Source of the DNA: Thalassospira lucentensis
Lineage (GTDB): Bacteria; Pseudomonadota; Alphaproteobacteria; Rhodospirillales; Thalassospiraceae
Direction: 5' to 3'
Length of the DNA: 64,000 bases
NCBI RefSeq assembly: GCF_011806425.1
Contig: NZ_JAATOV010000007.1
Span: 62,001-126,000, forward strand
Position 1 is the first letter of the stretch. Each line of letters begins with the position of its first letter. The notes under the pieces are model-generated. The model was not told where the DNA came from, ran no database searches, and saw nothing but the letters and a program-made list of their open reading frames with translations. The translations under genes were made by a program, and so were the position numbers. Shown here piece by piece: positions 36,910 to 46,324 of the stretch.

Positions 36910-37356
36910 TTCGGTCGTGCGTTTCACTTCACGCAGCGTAATGACCGTCTGAACGCGTTCGACCCCCGGAAGCTGGGTTAATACTTCGCTGTGGATGCGT
37001 TCGTAATCGCCGGTGTCGCTATAGACCACATGCACCAGATAGTCGCTTTGGCCCGCCAATAGATAGCATTCCACCACTTCGGGGACTTTCTGAACTTCTT
37101 TTTCAAAGGTTTCCAACGCTTCGCGGGTTTGGCGCGTGATGGAAATATTGACGAACGCGTTGCCCGGCTTGCCGATGCGGGCCGGGTTGAGCAACATCGT
37201 GTAATGATCAATGAAACCGGCTTCTTCGAGAAGACGCACACGGCGCAGACATGCCGATGCTGACAGGTTCACTTTTTCCGCCAGCTCAGCATTGCTGATA
37301 CGACCATCTCGCTGCAGCAACCGCAGGATCATGCGATCACGTTCATCAATCTGCAT
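36898..37356 (-). CDS. Lrp/AsnC-family transcriptional regulator
   Basis: A 152-aa regulator. Winged helix at about residues 3-63 (DRMILRLLQRDGRISNAELA, then EKVNLSASACLRRVRLLEEAGFI) and a C-terminal RAM ligand domain (about 70-145, with VPEVVECYLLAGQSDYLVHV). Divergent from alanine dehydrogenase over 248 bp; Lrp-type activators of ald are well known (AldR, BkdR style), so it probably responds to alanine or another amino acid. Confidence 0.92.
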   Translation of the reverse strand: MQIDERDRMILRLLQRDGRISNAELAEKVNLSASACLRRVRLLEEAGFIDHYTMLLNPARIGKPGNAFVNISITRQTREALETFEKEVQKVPEVVECYLLAGQSDYLVHVVYSDTGDYERIHSEVLTQLPGVERVQTVITLREVKRTTELPV

Positions 37357-37604
37357 TTCGAATATTCCCCTGACAACATGGCTATTCTTTAAAATTATCT
37401 AGCAATGATAGCATCAAAATCACAGTGAATTGAAGATTAATTGCCCGAAATTTCGGCTATCATGCATAATCAACAAAAAGAAGGCGTAAAACGCCAATAT
37501 AACAAGGTGTGATGCGGTGTTTAAACCGTGCAAAGCACTTGGGCCCCGCCGGACCATACCGGGGGAAAGGCCGACGACCACCACATACGTCGGGAGAAAA
37601 CGTA

Positions 37605-38720
37605 ATGCTGATTGGTGTTCCGAAAGAAATCAAAAACCATGAATATCGCGTGGGATTAACCCCGGTCTCGGTCCGGGAAATCACCACGCATGGACATAAA
37701 GTGATCATCGAAACCGGTGCCGGCGCGGGCATTGGCTGCAGCGATGAGGATTACATCGCCGCTGGTGCGCAAATAGTTGAAACCGCATCAGAAATTTTTG
37801 CCACCGCCGAGATGTTGGTCAAAGTCAAAGAACCGCAAAAAGTCGAATATGAACAACTGCGTGACGGGCAGTTACTGTTTACGTATTTGCATTTGGCGCC
37901 GGATCCCGACCAAACTGCCGGGCTTTTAAAATCCGGTGTAACGGCAATTGCCTATGAAACCGTGACGGACCGCAATGGCGGCTTGCCGCTTTTGGCACCG
38001 ATGTCCGAAGTTGCCGGTCGCATGGCACCACAGGTTGGCGCCGCAGCCCTGCAAAAGGCCAATGGTGGACGCGGTATGTTGCTTGGGGGTGTTCCCGGTG
38101 TTGCCCCGGCCAAGGTCGTTGTCATTGGCGGCGGTGTTGTTGGCACCAATGCGGCCCGGATCGCCGCTGGCATGGGGGCCGATGTCACGATCCTTGATCG
38201 CAATATCAAACGCCTGACCTATCTGGATGATTTGTTTGGCCCACGCATCAAAACCCAATATGCCACGATCGATGATACCGAGGCACTCGTCTACGAGGCA
38301 GATATGGTGGTGGGCGCGGTTTTGATCCCGGGGGCCGCCGCGCCAAAACTGATCCATCGCGATCAGTTGGCCCAGATGAAACCCGGCTCCGTCATTGTGG
38401 ATGTGGCGATTGATCAGGGCGGCTGCTTTGAAACATCCAAAGCCACCACCCACGCCGACCCGACCTATATCGTTGACGAGGTGGTGCATTATTGCGTTGC
38501 CAATATGCCTGGTGCCGTGGCCCGTACATCGACCTTCGCACTCAATAACGCCACCCTGCCCTTTACCTTGGCCCTTGCCAATAAAGGCTGGAAGCAGGCC
38601 TGTCAGGATGATCCACATTTGGCGGCCGGTCTAAATGTTCATGCCGGACAGGTAACCTACAAAGCTGTGGCAGATGCGTTGGGATATGAGCACGCGCCGC
38701 AGGACAAAGTTCAGATCTAA
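37605..38720 (+). CDS. ald: Alanine dehydrogenase
   Basis: NAD-dependent L-alanine dehydrogenase, 371 aa, exactly the family length. The N-terminus MLIGVPKEIKNHEYRVGLTP contains the pyruvate-binding Arg15; catalytic lysine and histidine appear in LVKVKEPQ and TYLHLAPD. The Rossmann loop is VIGGGVVGTNAARIA, and the late segment VARTSTFALNNATLPF is diagnostic. The ATG at 37605 follows GGGAG; the ATG at 37509 would add 32 unrelated residues. It interconverts alanine and pyruvate plus ammonia, feeding carbon and nitrogen metabolism. Confidence 0.96.
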   Translation: MLIGVPKEIKNHEYRVGLTPVSVREITTHGHKVIIETGAGAGIGCSDEDYIAAGAQIVETASEIFATAEMLVKVKEPQKVEYEQLRDGQLLFTYLHLAPDPDQTAGLLKSGVTAIAYETVTDRNGGLPLLAPMSEVAGRMAPQVGAAALQKANGGRGMLLGGVPGVAPAKVVVIGGGVVGTNAARIAAGMGADVTILDRNIKRLTYLDDLFGPRIKTQYATIDDTEALVYEADMVVGAVLIPGAAAPKLIHRDQLAQMKPGSVIVDVAIDQGGCFETSKATTHADPTYIVDEVVHYCVANMPGAVARTSTFALNNATLPFTLALANKGWKQACQDDPHLAAGLNVHAGQVTYKAVADALGYEHAPQDKVQI

Positions 38721-38760
38721 GCTGGCACCGCAGATAGAGGCCGATTAGGCAGACAAAACA

Positions 38761-38792
38761 AAAGGGAGCCCCCATTGGAGGCTCCCTTTTTT
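38761..38792. terminator. Bidirectional intrinsic terminator
   Basis: aaagggagcc (38761-38770) pairs with ggctcccttt (38780-38789) and continues as TTTTTT; A residues precede the left arm. It serves ald on the plus strand and ilvD on the minus strand. Confidence 0.9.
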
Positions 38793-38817
38793 AATCAAAT
38801 CATAAACGCGGTCTGTC

Positions 38818-40671
38818 TTAGAATTCGACCTGCGTCACGTCGCGAACCGCACCTTTATCCGCACTGGTTGCCATGGCGGCGTAGGCGCGAAGGGCGGTTG
38901 TGACTTTGCGTTTGCGCGGTTTCTCTGGGCGCCAGGCTTCTGGGCCTTTGGCTTCCATGTCCTTACGACGCGCGGCCAGAACAGAATCGTCAACCACGAT
39001 CTTGATCGAGCGATTAGGGATGTCGATTTCAATCACATCGCCCGGTTCGACCAGTGCGATATCCCCACCAGCCGCGGCTTCGGGGGAAACGTGACCGATG
39101 GAAAGCCCAGATGTCCCGCCCGAGAAACGGCCGTCCGTAATCAATGCACAGGCCTTGCCAAGCCCCATCGATTTCAGATAGCTGGTCGGATAGAGCATTT
39201 CCTGCATGCCCGGACCACCTTTCGGGCCCTCATAGCGAATAACAACAACGTCGCCTTCTTTGACCTCACCGCCGAGAACCTTGGCAACGGCTTCGTCCTG
39301 ACTTTCGCAAATCACGGCCGGGCCGGTGAATTTCAGGATGCTTTCATCCACACCGGCTGTTTTAACGACGCAGCCATTGGTTGCCATGTTACCAAACAGA
39401 ACCGCAAGACCACCATCCTGGCTGTAAGCATGCTCGACATCGCGGATACAGCCGTCCTTTTCGTCCATATCAAGGTCATCCCAATAGCGTTCCTGACTGA
39501 ACGCAGTTTGGGACGGCACCCCACCCGGCATCGCGCGGAAGAACTTATGAACGGCTTCGTCCTTGGTGCGACGGATATCCCATTTTTCAAGGGCATCAGC
39601 CATGGTTTTGGAATGCACTGTTGGTACGTCCGTATGCAGCAACCCACCGCGTTCAAGTTCACCCAGAATACGCATGATACCACCGGCACGATGGACGTCT
39701 TCCATGTGATAAAGCGGATGGGATGGTGCGACCTTGGACAGGTGCGGGATTTTGCGTGACATGCGGTCCATGTCAGACATGGTAAAGTCGACTTCAGCTT
39801 CGCGTGCAATGGCCAACAGGTGAAGCACCGTGTTGGTCGACCCACCCATGGCGATATCAAGCGCCATGGCATTTTCAAATGCATCAAAGGTCGCAATGCC
39901 GCGTGGGGTCGCAGTGATGTCGTCTTCTTCGTAATAACGACGTGCAAGCCGGACCGAGGTACGGGCCGCTTCAAGGAACAGCTCCTTACGCGCCGCATGC
40001 GTTGCCAGCACCGAGCCATTGCCCGGCAGCGCAAGACCAAGCGCCTCGGCCAAGCAGTTCATCGAGTTGGCGGTAAACATGCCAGAGCATGACCCACAGG
40101 TCGGGCAAGCAGAACGCTCAACCGTTGCAACTTGCTCGTCCGAGATGTTCGGATCGGCAGCCTCAACCATCGCATCAACCAGATCAAGATGGCGTTCTTT
40201 GCCATCGATGGTGACCTTACCGGCTTCCATCGGGCCACCGGACACAAACACAGCCGGCACGTTCAGGCGCATTGCAGCCATCAACATACCCGGGGTGATT
40301 TTGTCACAGTTTGAAATGCAAACAATCGCATCCGCGCAATGGGCATTGACCATATATTCAACGGAATCAGCAATGATTTCGCGTGACGGCAAGCTATAAA
40401 GCATACCGTCATGGCCCATCGCGATGCCGTCATCAACAGCAATCGTGTTGAATTCCTTGGCAACACCACCGGCAGCTTCGATTTCACGCGCGACCATCTG
40501 ACCAAGGTCTTTAAGATGCACGTGACCCGGCACGAACTGGGTGAAGCTGTTGACGACCGCGATGATCGGTTTGTCGAAATCTTCGTCTTTCATTCCAGTG
40601 GCGCGCCATAGGCCGCGCGCACCGGCCATGTTACGACCATGTGTTGTTGTACGGGACCGATATTCCGGCAT
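38818..40671 (-). CDS. ilvD: Dihydroxy-acid dehydratase
   Basis: Converts 2,3-dihydroxy-3-methylbutanoate/pentanoate to the keto acids for valine, leucine and isoleucine. Full length at 617 aa. The iron-sulfur cysteines are visible in [12 protein letters not shown] and [20 protein letters not shown], and the family segments [21 protein letters not shown]-like start and [20 protein letters not shown] are intact. It stands alone, ending at the bidirectional terminator shared with ald. Confidence 0.97.
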   Translation of the reverse strand: MPEYRSRTTTHGRNMAGARGLWRATGMKDEDFDKPIIAVVNSFTQFVPGHVHLKDLGQMVAREIEAAGGVAKEFNTIAVDDGIAMGHDGMLYSLPSREIIADSVEYMVNAHCADAIVCISNCDKITPGMLMAAMRLNVPAVFVSGGPMEAGKVTIDGKERHLDLVDAMVEAADPNISDEQVATVERSACPTCGSCSGMFTANSMNCLAEALGLALPGNGSVLATHAARKELFLEAARTSVRLARRYYEEDDITATPRGIATFDAFENAMALDIAMGGSTNTVLHLLAIAREAEVDFTMSDMDRMSRKIPHLSKVAPSHPLYHMEDVHRAGGIMRILGELERGGLLHTDVPTVHSKTMADALEKWDIRRTKDEAVHKFFRAMPGGVPSQTAFSQERYWDDLDMDEKDGCIRDVEHAYSQDGGLAVLFGNMATNGCVVKTAGVDESILKFTGPAVICESQDEAVAKVLGGEVKEGDVVVIRYEGPKGGPGMQEMLYPTSYLKSMGLGKACALITDGRFSGGTSGLSIGHVSPEAAAGGDIALVEPGDVIEIDIPNRSIKIVVDDSVLAARRKDMEAKGPEAWRPEKPRKRKVTTALRAYAAMATSADKGAVRDVTQVEF

Positions 40672-41192
40672 GGAAGAACCTCTCTAATTCGCGGTGTAAG
40701 TTTCTTTATATGACTGCGGTTCTAGCACAGTCTTGGCGCAGTTTGACAGTTTTTTGCCCGAAAATTTCATCATATTCCAGCATATGGCACGATTAATACC
40801 AAAGCGCCTGATTTGACGTCTTCCTCCTTCGTAATGACGTGCAATTGCGGGCCGATACCCCACCCCTGGCGAGCCTACCCTACCTATCCGTAAGACCCAG
40901 AATACTATCCCATTAGATAGGAGACCTGAATAGAGTGAGACCATATCTTAAAGATCGATTATCGCCGCCAGGCGATTCTCCCACTCCCATTCTCGCCCCG
41001 GGCCTTCGAAGGTTCGGGGTTTTTTTTGCCCAAAATCCGGCCTATCTGGCAACCGCCTTAAAACTCCATGCTTTAAAGGCGCAGCGGAACCCTTTAATGT
41101 CTTTAAGCATTTAGATTGTCGTGGTTTTAGCAAAGCCACACACTGCAAATAGTTTATTCCCAGACCAACACAAGGCGGAGCAGCCCCGATCC
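40672..41192. other. Gene-free region with an orphan terminator
   Basis: 521 bp between ilvD and the TPR gene. Besides the ilvD promoter, which I cannot pinpoint, there is a small hairpin (atcgcc 40961-40966 / ggcgat 40971-40976) and a strong plus-strand terminator at 40996-41027 with no coding gene in front of it. A short untranslated RNA of roughly 100-200 nt is possible. I do not recognise SRP RNA, 6S RNA, tmRNA or a riboswitch. Confidence 0.4.
40996..41027 (+). terminator. Intrinsic terminator without an upstream gene
   Basis: ccccgggcc (40996-41004) pairs with ggttcgggg (41011-41019, with G-U pairs) around TTCGAA, followed by eight T (41020-41027). No plus-strand gene ends before it for more than 2 kb. 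Confidence 0.8.
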
Positions 41193-43262
41193 ATGTCCGA
41201 CAAACTAAAGACACTGTTGCGACGCGGACTGAGTGCCCACGAAGGGCGCCGCCCCGAAGAAGCTGAGAAAATCTATCGTCAGGCACTCGACCTTGAACCG
41301 GGAAATCCAGAGGCAGAGCACCTTCTGGCGACATTGCTAACAAGTGAGGGACGTTACGGCGAGGCCCTTGATCTGTTTGACAGCTGCCTGACACGATTTG
41401 GCGCCAACCCAGCGGCACGGTGCAATTACGCCATTGCCCTTGAAAGCTCCGGCCAGGTCGAAAAGGCGATTGATCAGTTTCGCCAAGCGATCAGTTATCA
41501 TGGCGACTTTCCAACCGCCCTTTATCACCTGGCCCGGCTTGAATTGCCGCGCGGACATCTTGGCCAATCTGTTGATCTGTTAGGGCGACTTTTAGGGCTT
41601 CAACCCAACCATTTTGAAGGACTACTTCTTTTTGGCGAAGCGTTGCATGCGCTTGACCAAGAAGAAGCCGCGTTAAAATCGCTGGAGCACGCCGCCGAGG
41701 CAGCAGGCATTACCCCGGTCATGATTGGCCGTGTTGCGGCGATGTTATTGCGCCTTGGGTATCCCAAACCGGCCCAACATCTTTATCAACGCGCACTAAG
41801 CATTGATCCGAAATTTGTTCCGGGTTTGCGCGGATTGGGTCAGGCACTTGCCCATCAGGGACAGTATGCCAAGGCAATCGCGCTTTTGCGCACCGCAAGA
41901 CAACTGACCAAAGACACGGTCGAGATTGATCTGGTTCTGGCTGATATCATGCTAAAATGCGGCGATGTGGACGAAACCATCGCAACACTTGAAGCGGTCC
42001 TTAAAAAACACCCCGACAATGTTAACGCTGATAGCATTCATCTGCGATCATTGGCCAAGCAATCAAGCACAGACGGGGCAGCGTTTTGCAAGGCAGCGAA
42101 AAACTGGGCCAAAAATCATATGCCCATCGCGGCACAGCCGGATTTTGCCAATAGCAAACAAACCGACAAACGATTACGCATTGGCTGGATTTCGCCGTTC
42201 TTTTCCGACCATCCCTCGTTTAAGCTTTTGGGCCCGCTTGCACGCAATTTGAATCGCAACGATGTTGAGCTGTTTTTATATTCGGCCACACCGCGCCCCG
42301 ACCGGGTGACCCATTCCTGGCAAATCATGGCAGATGGTTGGCGGGAGGTATTTGGTCAGGACCCGATGCATATCGCCGACCGCATTCGTAAGGACAAGAT
42401 CGATATCCTGATTGATTTGTGCGGCCCCCACCCGGCCCAGCCAATAGAAGTGTTCGCCCTGCATGCGGCCCCCGTTCAGGCCAGCATCGCACCAAACACA
42501 ACCGGCATGCCCCAGATGGATTATCTGATCGGGCATAAGGATATTTTCGACGGCAAGCTTCCCAGCAATAAATTGCTGACAGAAAAGCCGCAAGCGCTTG
42601 CATTCGGGCCGTATCTACCGGGCGAGTTTGATCAGGCAAGCCCGATATCGCCCCTTCCAGCAGCCGTCGGGGATGTGATCCGATTTGGCTGCATCGACCG
42701 TCTTGCGCATATCAGTGAAGACACGCTGATGTGCTTTGCACGCATTTTGAATAAGGTCGCGAACAGTCGCATCGTTGTTCAGGACGACGTTCTTGAAGAT
42801 TCCTATGCCGCCAAGACGTTTCTGGATCGGGCCCGCCAAGCCGGGATAAATCGCGATAAGCTGGACCTTGCAGGGCGCATTGCGCCAGAAGATCGCGCCG
42901 CGTTCTATGCCCAGATCGATATTGGATTGGCACCGTTTCCGGCAATATGTCTTGAAAACCATTTCGAAATGCTTTGGCACGGGGTGCCGTTTGTGTCCTT
43001 GGCTGGCGAGCTTCCGGGATCGCGGATCGGGCTGGCGCTTTTAAGTGATATCGGTCTTGCAGCCCTTTGCGCGCATACCGAAAAAGGCTATGTCGATAAA
43101 TGCGTTATGCTGACCGCCGACGTAACAGCGCTTGGCAGCATTCGCGAAAACATGCGTGATCGCCTGCAAGACAGCAAAGCCCTGCATGCGCCAGCAGTTG
43201 CCCGCGAATTTGAGGATGCCTGCCGCGACATGTGGCAAAACTGGTGTCAGGAAAACAGATAA
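41193..43262 (+). CDS. TPR protein with OGT/SPINDLY-like glycosyltransferase domain
   Basis: A 689-aa protein. Residues 1 to about 300 are TPR repeats (for example AEKIYRQALDLEPGNPEAEHLL and ALSIDPKFVPGLRGLGQAL). From about 330 a family 41 glycosyltransferase-like domain begins with RIGWISPFFSDHPS, then LIDLCGPHPAQPIEVFALHAAPVQ and LWHGVPFVSLAGELPGSRIG. Several usual OGT residues differ: the GYPGT motif is replaced (NTTGM) and the TTT near the nucleotide site is ENHF, so activity is uncertain. The start at 41193 is preferred over the ATG at 41121. It may modify surface or flagellar proteins; no targets are nearby. Confidence 0.78.
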   Translation: MSDKLKTLLRRGLSAHEGRRPEEAEKIYRQALDLEPGNPEAEHLLATLLTSEGRYGEALDLFDSCLTRFGANPAARCNYAIALESSGQVEKAIDQFRQAISYHGDFPTALYHLARLELPRGHLGQSVDLLGRLLGLQPNHFEGLLLFGEALHALDQEEAALKSLEHAAEAAGITPVMIGRVAAMLLRLGYPKPAQHLYQRALSIDPKFVPGLRGLGQALAHQGQYAKAIALLRTARQLTKDTVEIDLVLADIMLKCGDVDETIATLEAVLKKHPDNVNADSIHLRSLAKQSSTDGAAFCKAAKNWAKNHMPIAAQPDFANSKQTDKRLRIGWISPFFSDHPSFKLLGPLARNLNRNDVELFLYSATPRPDRVTHSWQIMADGWREVFGQDPMHIADRIRKDKIDILIDLCGPHPAQPIEVFALHAAPVQASIAPNTTGMPQMDYLIGHKDIFDGKLPSNKLLTEKPQALAFGPYLPGEFDQASPISPLPAAVGDVIRFGCIDRLAHISEDTLMCFARILNKVANSRIVVQDDVLEDSYAAKTFLDRARQAGINRDKLDLAGRIAPEDRAAFYAQIDIGLAPFPAICLENHFEMLWHGVPFVSLAGELPGSRIGLALLSDIGLAALCAHTEKGYVDKCVMLTADVTALGSIRENMRDRLQDSKALHAPAVAREFEDACRDMWQNWCQENR

Positions 43263-43272
43263 AACACTGCGG

Positions 43273-43917
43273 TTACGACCGGCCCAGCATATCGGTTAAA
43301 ATGTGATCCACCGCAGCACTAAGATCATCAACAACCAAATCGGCCTTTGTTGCGTCAGGAAGGGCTGCTTCCTTTGCGCCGTGCCCGGTTCGGACGATAA
43401 TGGTGCGCGTCCCTAACGCCTGCCCGGCTGCAATATCATTGATCCGGTCACCAACCATCACACTTTCAGGCAGTGAAATGGCAAACTCGTCGGCGGCGGC
43501 CAGCAGCATACCGGGTTTGGGTTTGCGGCAGTTACTTTCGCGGCGATATGCCCCCTCACCGTCTGGATGAAATGGCGAATAATAAATACCCTGCAGCGAT
43601 GCATTTTCACGCGCCAGCATCGCGATCATTTCCTGATGAATATCGCGAAGGTCGCCTTCGTTAAGGTATCCACGCGCAATGCCCGACTGATTGGTAACAA
43701 CAATCACCGGAATGCCCGCCGCATTCAGACGCGCGATGGCCTTGGCCGATCCGGGGATCAATTTTAAATCCGCCACCTTGGACAGGTAATGGACTTCTTG
43801 GTTAATAACCCCATCGCGATCGAGAAAAACCGCCGGCAACAGGTTGCGCCGGTCGCGAAAGCGCGGGGCCGGATCGATGAAGTGCCTTTTGACGGTATTT
43901 TTCGATGCTTCTTTCAT
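43273..43917 (-). CDS. gmhB: D-glycero-manno-heptose 1,7-bisphosphate 7-phosphatase
   Basis: HAD-IIIA phosphatase, 214 aa. Nucleophile and acid-base are Asp33 and Asp35 in FLDRDGVINQE. VVTNQSGIARG carries motif II, KPKPGMLL motif III and VGDRINDIAAG motif IV, and the zinc-loop region is CHPDG-like but reads PFHPDGEGAYRRESNCRKPKPG. It acts in the ADP-heptose pathway for lipopolysaccharide. The start at 43917 is chosen; the first ATG at 44001 adds 28 residues unlike the family. Other heptose genes are not in the window, so a related small phosphatase role remains possible. Confidence 0.82.
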   Translation of the reverse strand: MKEASKNTVKRHFIDPAPRFRDRRNLLPAVFLDRDGVINQEVHYLSKVADLKLIPGSAKAIARLNAAGIPVIVVTNQSGIARGYLNEGDLRDIHQEMIAMLARENASLQGIYYSPFHPDGEGAYRRESNCRKPKPGMLLAAADEFAISLPESVMVGDRINDIAAGQALGTRTIIVRTGHGAKEAALPDATKADLVVDDLSAAVDHILTDMLGRS

Positions 43918-44114
43918 CGTGTGCCTACTGATTTGGGGCCAATTGATGTTGTGAAACAATGCCGTATCGCGGCCCTGAAATACAAGGGGCGTGACACACA
44001 ATGTGCGACTTTATTCACATCGGCAGAAATTGGTAATACCATTATTTTCTTGCGGCAAAGCAGCGTTGCGTGACAATTTGACCGCAAGTTGCTTTCTGGG
44101 GGACCGTTTGACCA

Positions 44115-44990
44115 ATGTTTGCCGATATTTTTGCCATTTTGGCACCTGTTTTTATTACCACCGGGCTTGGCTACGCTTGGGCCCGTGCGGGCAAGCATTT
44201 TGACACCAATCTGGTCACCTCGATTGTTACATATTTTGCCACACCATGCTTGACCTTTGCCGCCCTTGCGACAGTTGAACTGGGCGGTGATACATTGATT
44301 TCGATGGGAACCGCTGCGGTTGCGGCCAATATCATTTTCGTCATCATTGGCTGGCCGATCCTAAAAGCTTTTAAACTATCCCCACGGACCTATTTGCAAT
44401 CCCTGACATGGCCGAATGTCGGAAATGTTGGTCTGCCACTATGCCTTCTGGCGTTTGGCAAAGAAGGTTTGGCGTTATCGGTTGCGTTTTTTGCCGCCTA
44501 TATCGTTATTCAGCTTACCATTGGTGTAGCGTTTGTATCGGGCATCTTTTCGATGCGATCCCTTGCAAAGATGCCGATTATCCCAGCCACCGTGATCGCA
44601 ACACTGTTTTTGGCGACCGATACCACCGTCCCGGATTGGTTATATAACACCACCAACCTCATCGGACAGCTGACCATCCCGTTGATGCTGTTCACTCTTG
44701 GTGTATCGTTGGCAAAACTGCGCCCAGTCAGCTTGGCACGCAGCACAGCGCTTAGCTTGCTGCGTCTTGGCATGGGGTTTGGGGTTGGTCTTGTTTTGTC
44801 GGAAGTCATGGGGCTTACCGGCGTAGAACGCGGCGTTGTGATTTTGCAGTGCTCAATGCCCGTTGCGGTGTTCTGTTATCTTTTTGCGCAGCTTTATAAC
44901 CGTGAACCCGAAGAAGTGGCTGGTGTCGTAATCTGCTCAAGCTTCCTTGCGGCCTTCGCGTTGCCCGCACTGCTTTGGTACGTTTTGTAG
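44115..44990 (+). CDS. AEC-family transporter (auxin efflux carrier/malonate type)
   Basis: Inner-membrane transporter, 291 aa, with eight to ten hydrophobic helices arranged in two halves. The N-terminal IFAILAPVFITTGLGYAWARAG and the motif SLTWPNVGNVGLPLCLLAFG, with the family NxGNxGLP, are clear. Members move organic acids or export amphipathic compounds. No linked gene suggests the substrate. It is followed by a convergent small exported protein. Confidence 0.88.
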   Translation: MFADIFAILAPVFITTGLGYAWARAGKHFDTNLVTSIVTYFATPCLTFAALATVELGGDTLISMGTAAVAANIIFVIIGWPILKAFKLSPRTYLQSLTWPNVGNVGLPLCLLAFGKEGLALSVAFFAAYIVIQLTIGVAFVSGIFSMRSLAKMPIIPATVIATLFLATDTTVPDWLYNTTNLIGQLTIPLMLFTLGVSLAKLRPVSLARSTALSLLRLGMGFGVGLVLSEVMGLTGVERGVVILQCSMPVAVFCYLFAQLYNREPEEVAGVVICSSFLAAFALPALLWYVL

Positions 44991-44995
44991 GGTTA

Positions 44996-45352
44996 TTATT
45001 TTACTTTCAGGCGATACTCGCCTGAAACACCGCCCCCCTCGTCATCTTGGGAATAAAACCCGACGGCGCAATCATACTGGCCCTTTTCAAGGTCAGGATC
45101 CCCGCGGTCGGACGCCATGCTGCGCACATATGCCCGGCAGGCTTCAACATCATCAAGGTCGGCATCGGAAATGAAGATGTCGTTGGGTTTTGATCGATCA
45201 GGCATATAAACAGCCGTGACCTTTTCCCAAGGTGCGGCATCATCGGTCCAGATCATATCAGCAATGTAGCGTTCAGGGCTTCCGAAACTGACCGTGGCAA
45301 GAATGGCAATGCCGCTTGCGATCACGGCACGACGGATCATACTTTTATTCAT
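44996..45352 (-). CDS. Small exported protein of unknown function
   Basis: A 118-aa protein I do not recognise. The N-terminus MNKSMIRRAVIASGIAILATVSFG looks like a signal peptide or anchor. The mature part is acidic with two cysteines (ACRAY and DCAVGF) about 23 residues apart, which could form a disulfide in the periplasm. Its last codons contain a perfect hairpin (tttcaggcga 45005-45014 / tcgcctgaaa 45018-45027) that may double as a terminator for the AEC gene and this one. Confidence 0.65.
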   Translation of the reverse strand: MNKSMIRRAVIASGIAILATVSFGSPERYIADMIWTDDAAPWEKVTAVYMPDRSKPNDIFISDADLDDVEACRAYVRSMASDRGDPDLEKGQYDCAVGFYSQDDEGGGVSGEYRLKVK

Positions 45353-45467
45353 TCTAATCCCTGCAAGTCAGGCCAAAAGCCACTTTTGAAAACTTATCCA
45401 TCAGGTTCACGATCACGCAGACAAAAATAAGACGACAATTTCGCCGTCTCGCGGTTTTGCAATCTGC

Positions 45468-46265
45468 TTAGCCCGTCACCGGATGTGCATGGTTCAGCGG
45501 ACCGTTTCCTTTGCCGTAATCTGGTGCCGTTCGGATGGCCTCGCGCACATAGGCGCGCGCGCGCGCAACAGAATCCGAAAGCCCCATGCCCTGCGCCAGT
45601 CCGGTTGCAATCGAACTTGCAAGCGAACAGCCCGTACCGTGATTGTTTTCCGACGGAATGCGATCACCTTCAAAGCCTTCGACATCGCCATCGTGACGCC
45701 ACAGGATATCAACAATCTTATCGCCCTCAGCATGACCACCTTTGATCAACACGGACTGAGCACCCAATTCCCCGATTTTATGGGCCGCGGTAATCATGTC
45801 TTCTTCGTTGGTAATTTTCATGCCCGACAGCACTTCTGCTTCGGGGATGTTTGGGGTTAGAACCATCGCACACGGTACCATTTTAGATATCAGCGCCTCG
45901 ACCGCGTCTTCGTTCAAAAGGCGCGAACCGCTTTGCGAAATCATCACCGGATCAACAACCACCGGGATTCCTTCACATTTTGTTTTGATAAATTGCGCAA
46001 CCGCATCAATTACCGGCACACTATGGAGCATACCGGTTTTAATCGCATCTGCACCAATATCATCAATCGTTACGGTGGCCTGCTGAACGATCAATTCCGG
46101 CGCAATGCCCAGAACATCAAACACGCCAGTGGTATTTTGGATCGTAAGGGCGGTGATTGCAGTTGCCGCATAACCGCCAAGGCATGTCACCGATTTAATA
46201 TCGGCCTGAATACCTGCCCCACCGGAACAATCAGAACCAGCGATAATTAAGACACGACCCTTCAT
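45468..46265 (-). CDS. thiD: Hydroxymethylpyrimidine/phosphomethylpyrimidine kinase
   Basis: Ribokinase-fold kinase, 265 aa. It phosphorylates HMP and then HMP-P in thiamine synthesis. The hallmark GSDCSGGAGIQADIKS is at residues about 9-24, VVDPVMISQSGSRLL is in the middle, and the anion hole is NNHGTGCSLASSIA. The ATG at 46265 is used rather than one at 46295. No TPP riboswitch is seen, since only 59 bp separate it from glmM, with which it may be cotranscribed. Confidence 0.94.
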   Translation of the reverse strand: MKGRVLIIAGSDCSGGAGIQADIKSVTCLGGYAATAITALTIQNTTGVFDVLGIAPELIVQQATVTIDDIGADAIKTGMLHSVPVIDAVAQFIKTKCEGIPVVVDPVMISQSGSRLLNEDAVEALISKMVPCAMVLTPNIPEAEVLSGMKITNEEDMITAAHKIGELGAQSVLIKGGHAEGDKIVDILWRHDGDVEGFEGDRIPSENNHGTGCSLASSIATGLAQGMGLSDSVARARAYVREAIRTAPDYGKGNGPLNHAHPVTG

Positions 46266-46324
46266 GATCGTCCTCCTCAACACCCTAAAACCCAAATAAA
46301 CATCTTCGCAGTTTCGGCGTGAAA

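Noticed and set aside
40948-41418. Minus-strand 156-codon frame overlapping the TPR gene start
   Set aside because: It runs through the intrinsic terminator and the coding start of the glycosyltransferase gene, with no recognisable domain.
45005-45027. Perfect 10-bp hairpin as an independent regulatory RNA
   Set aside because: It lies at the end of a small CDS just beyond the AEC gene; a shared terminator is the simpler reading.
46266-46324. TPP riboswitch upstream of thiD
   Set aside because: The 59-bp gap is too short for a thi-box and has no matching motif.
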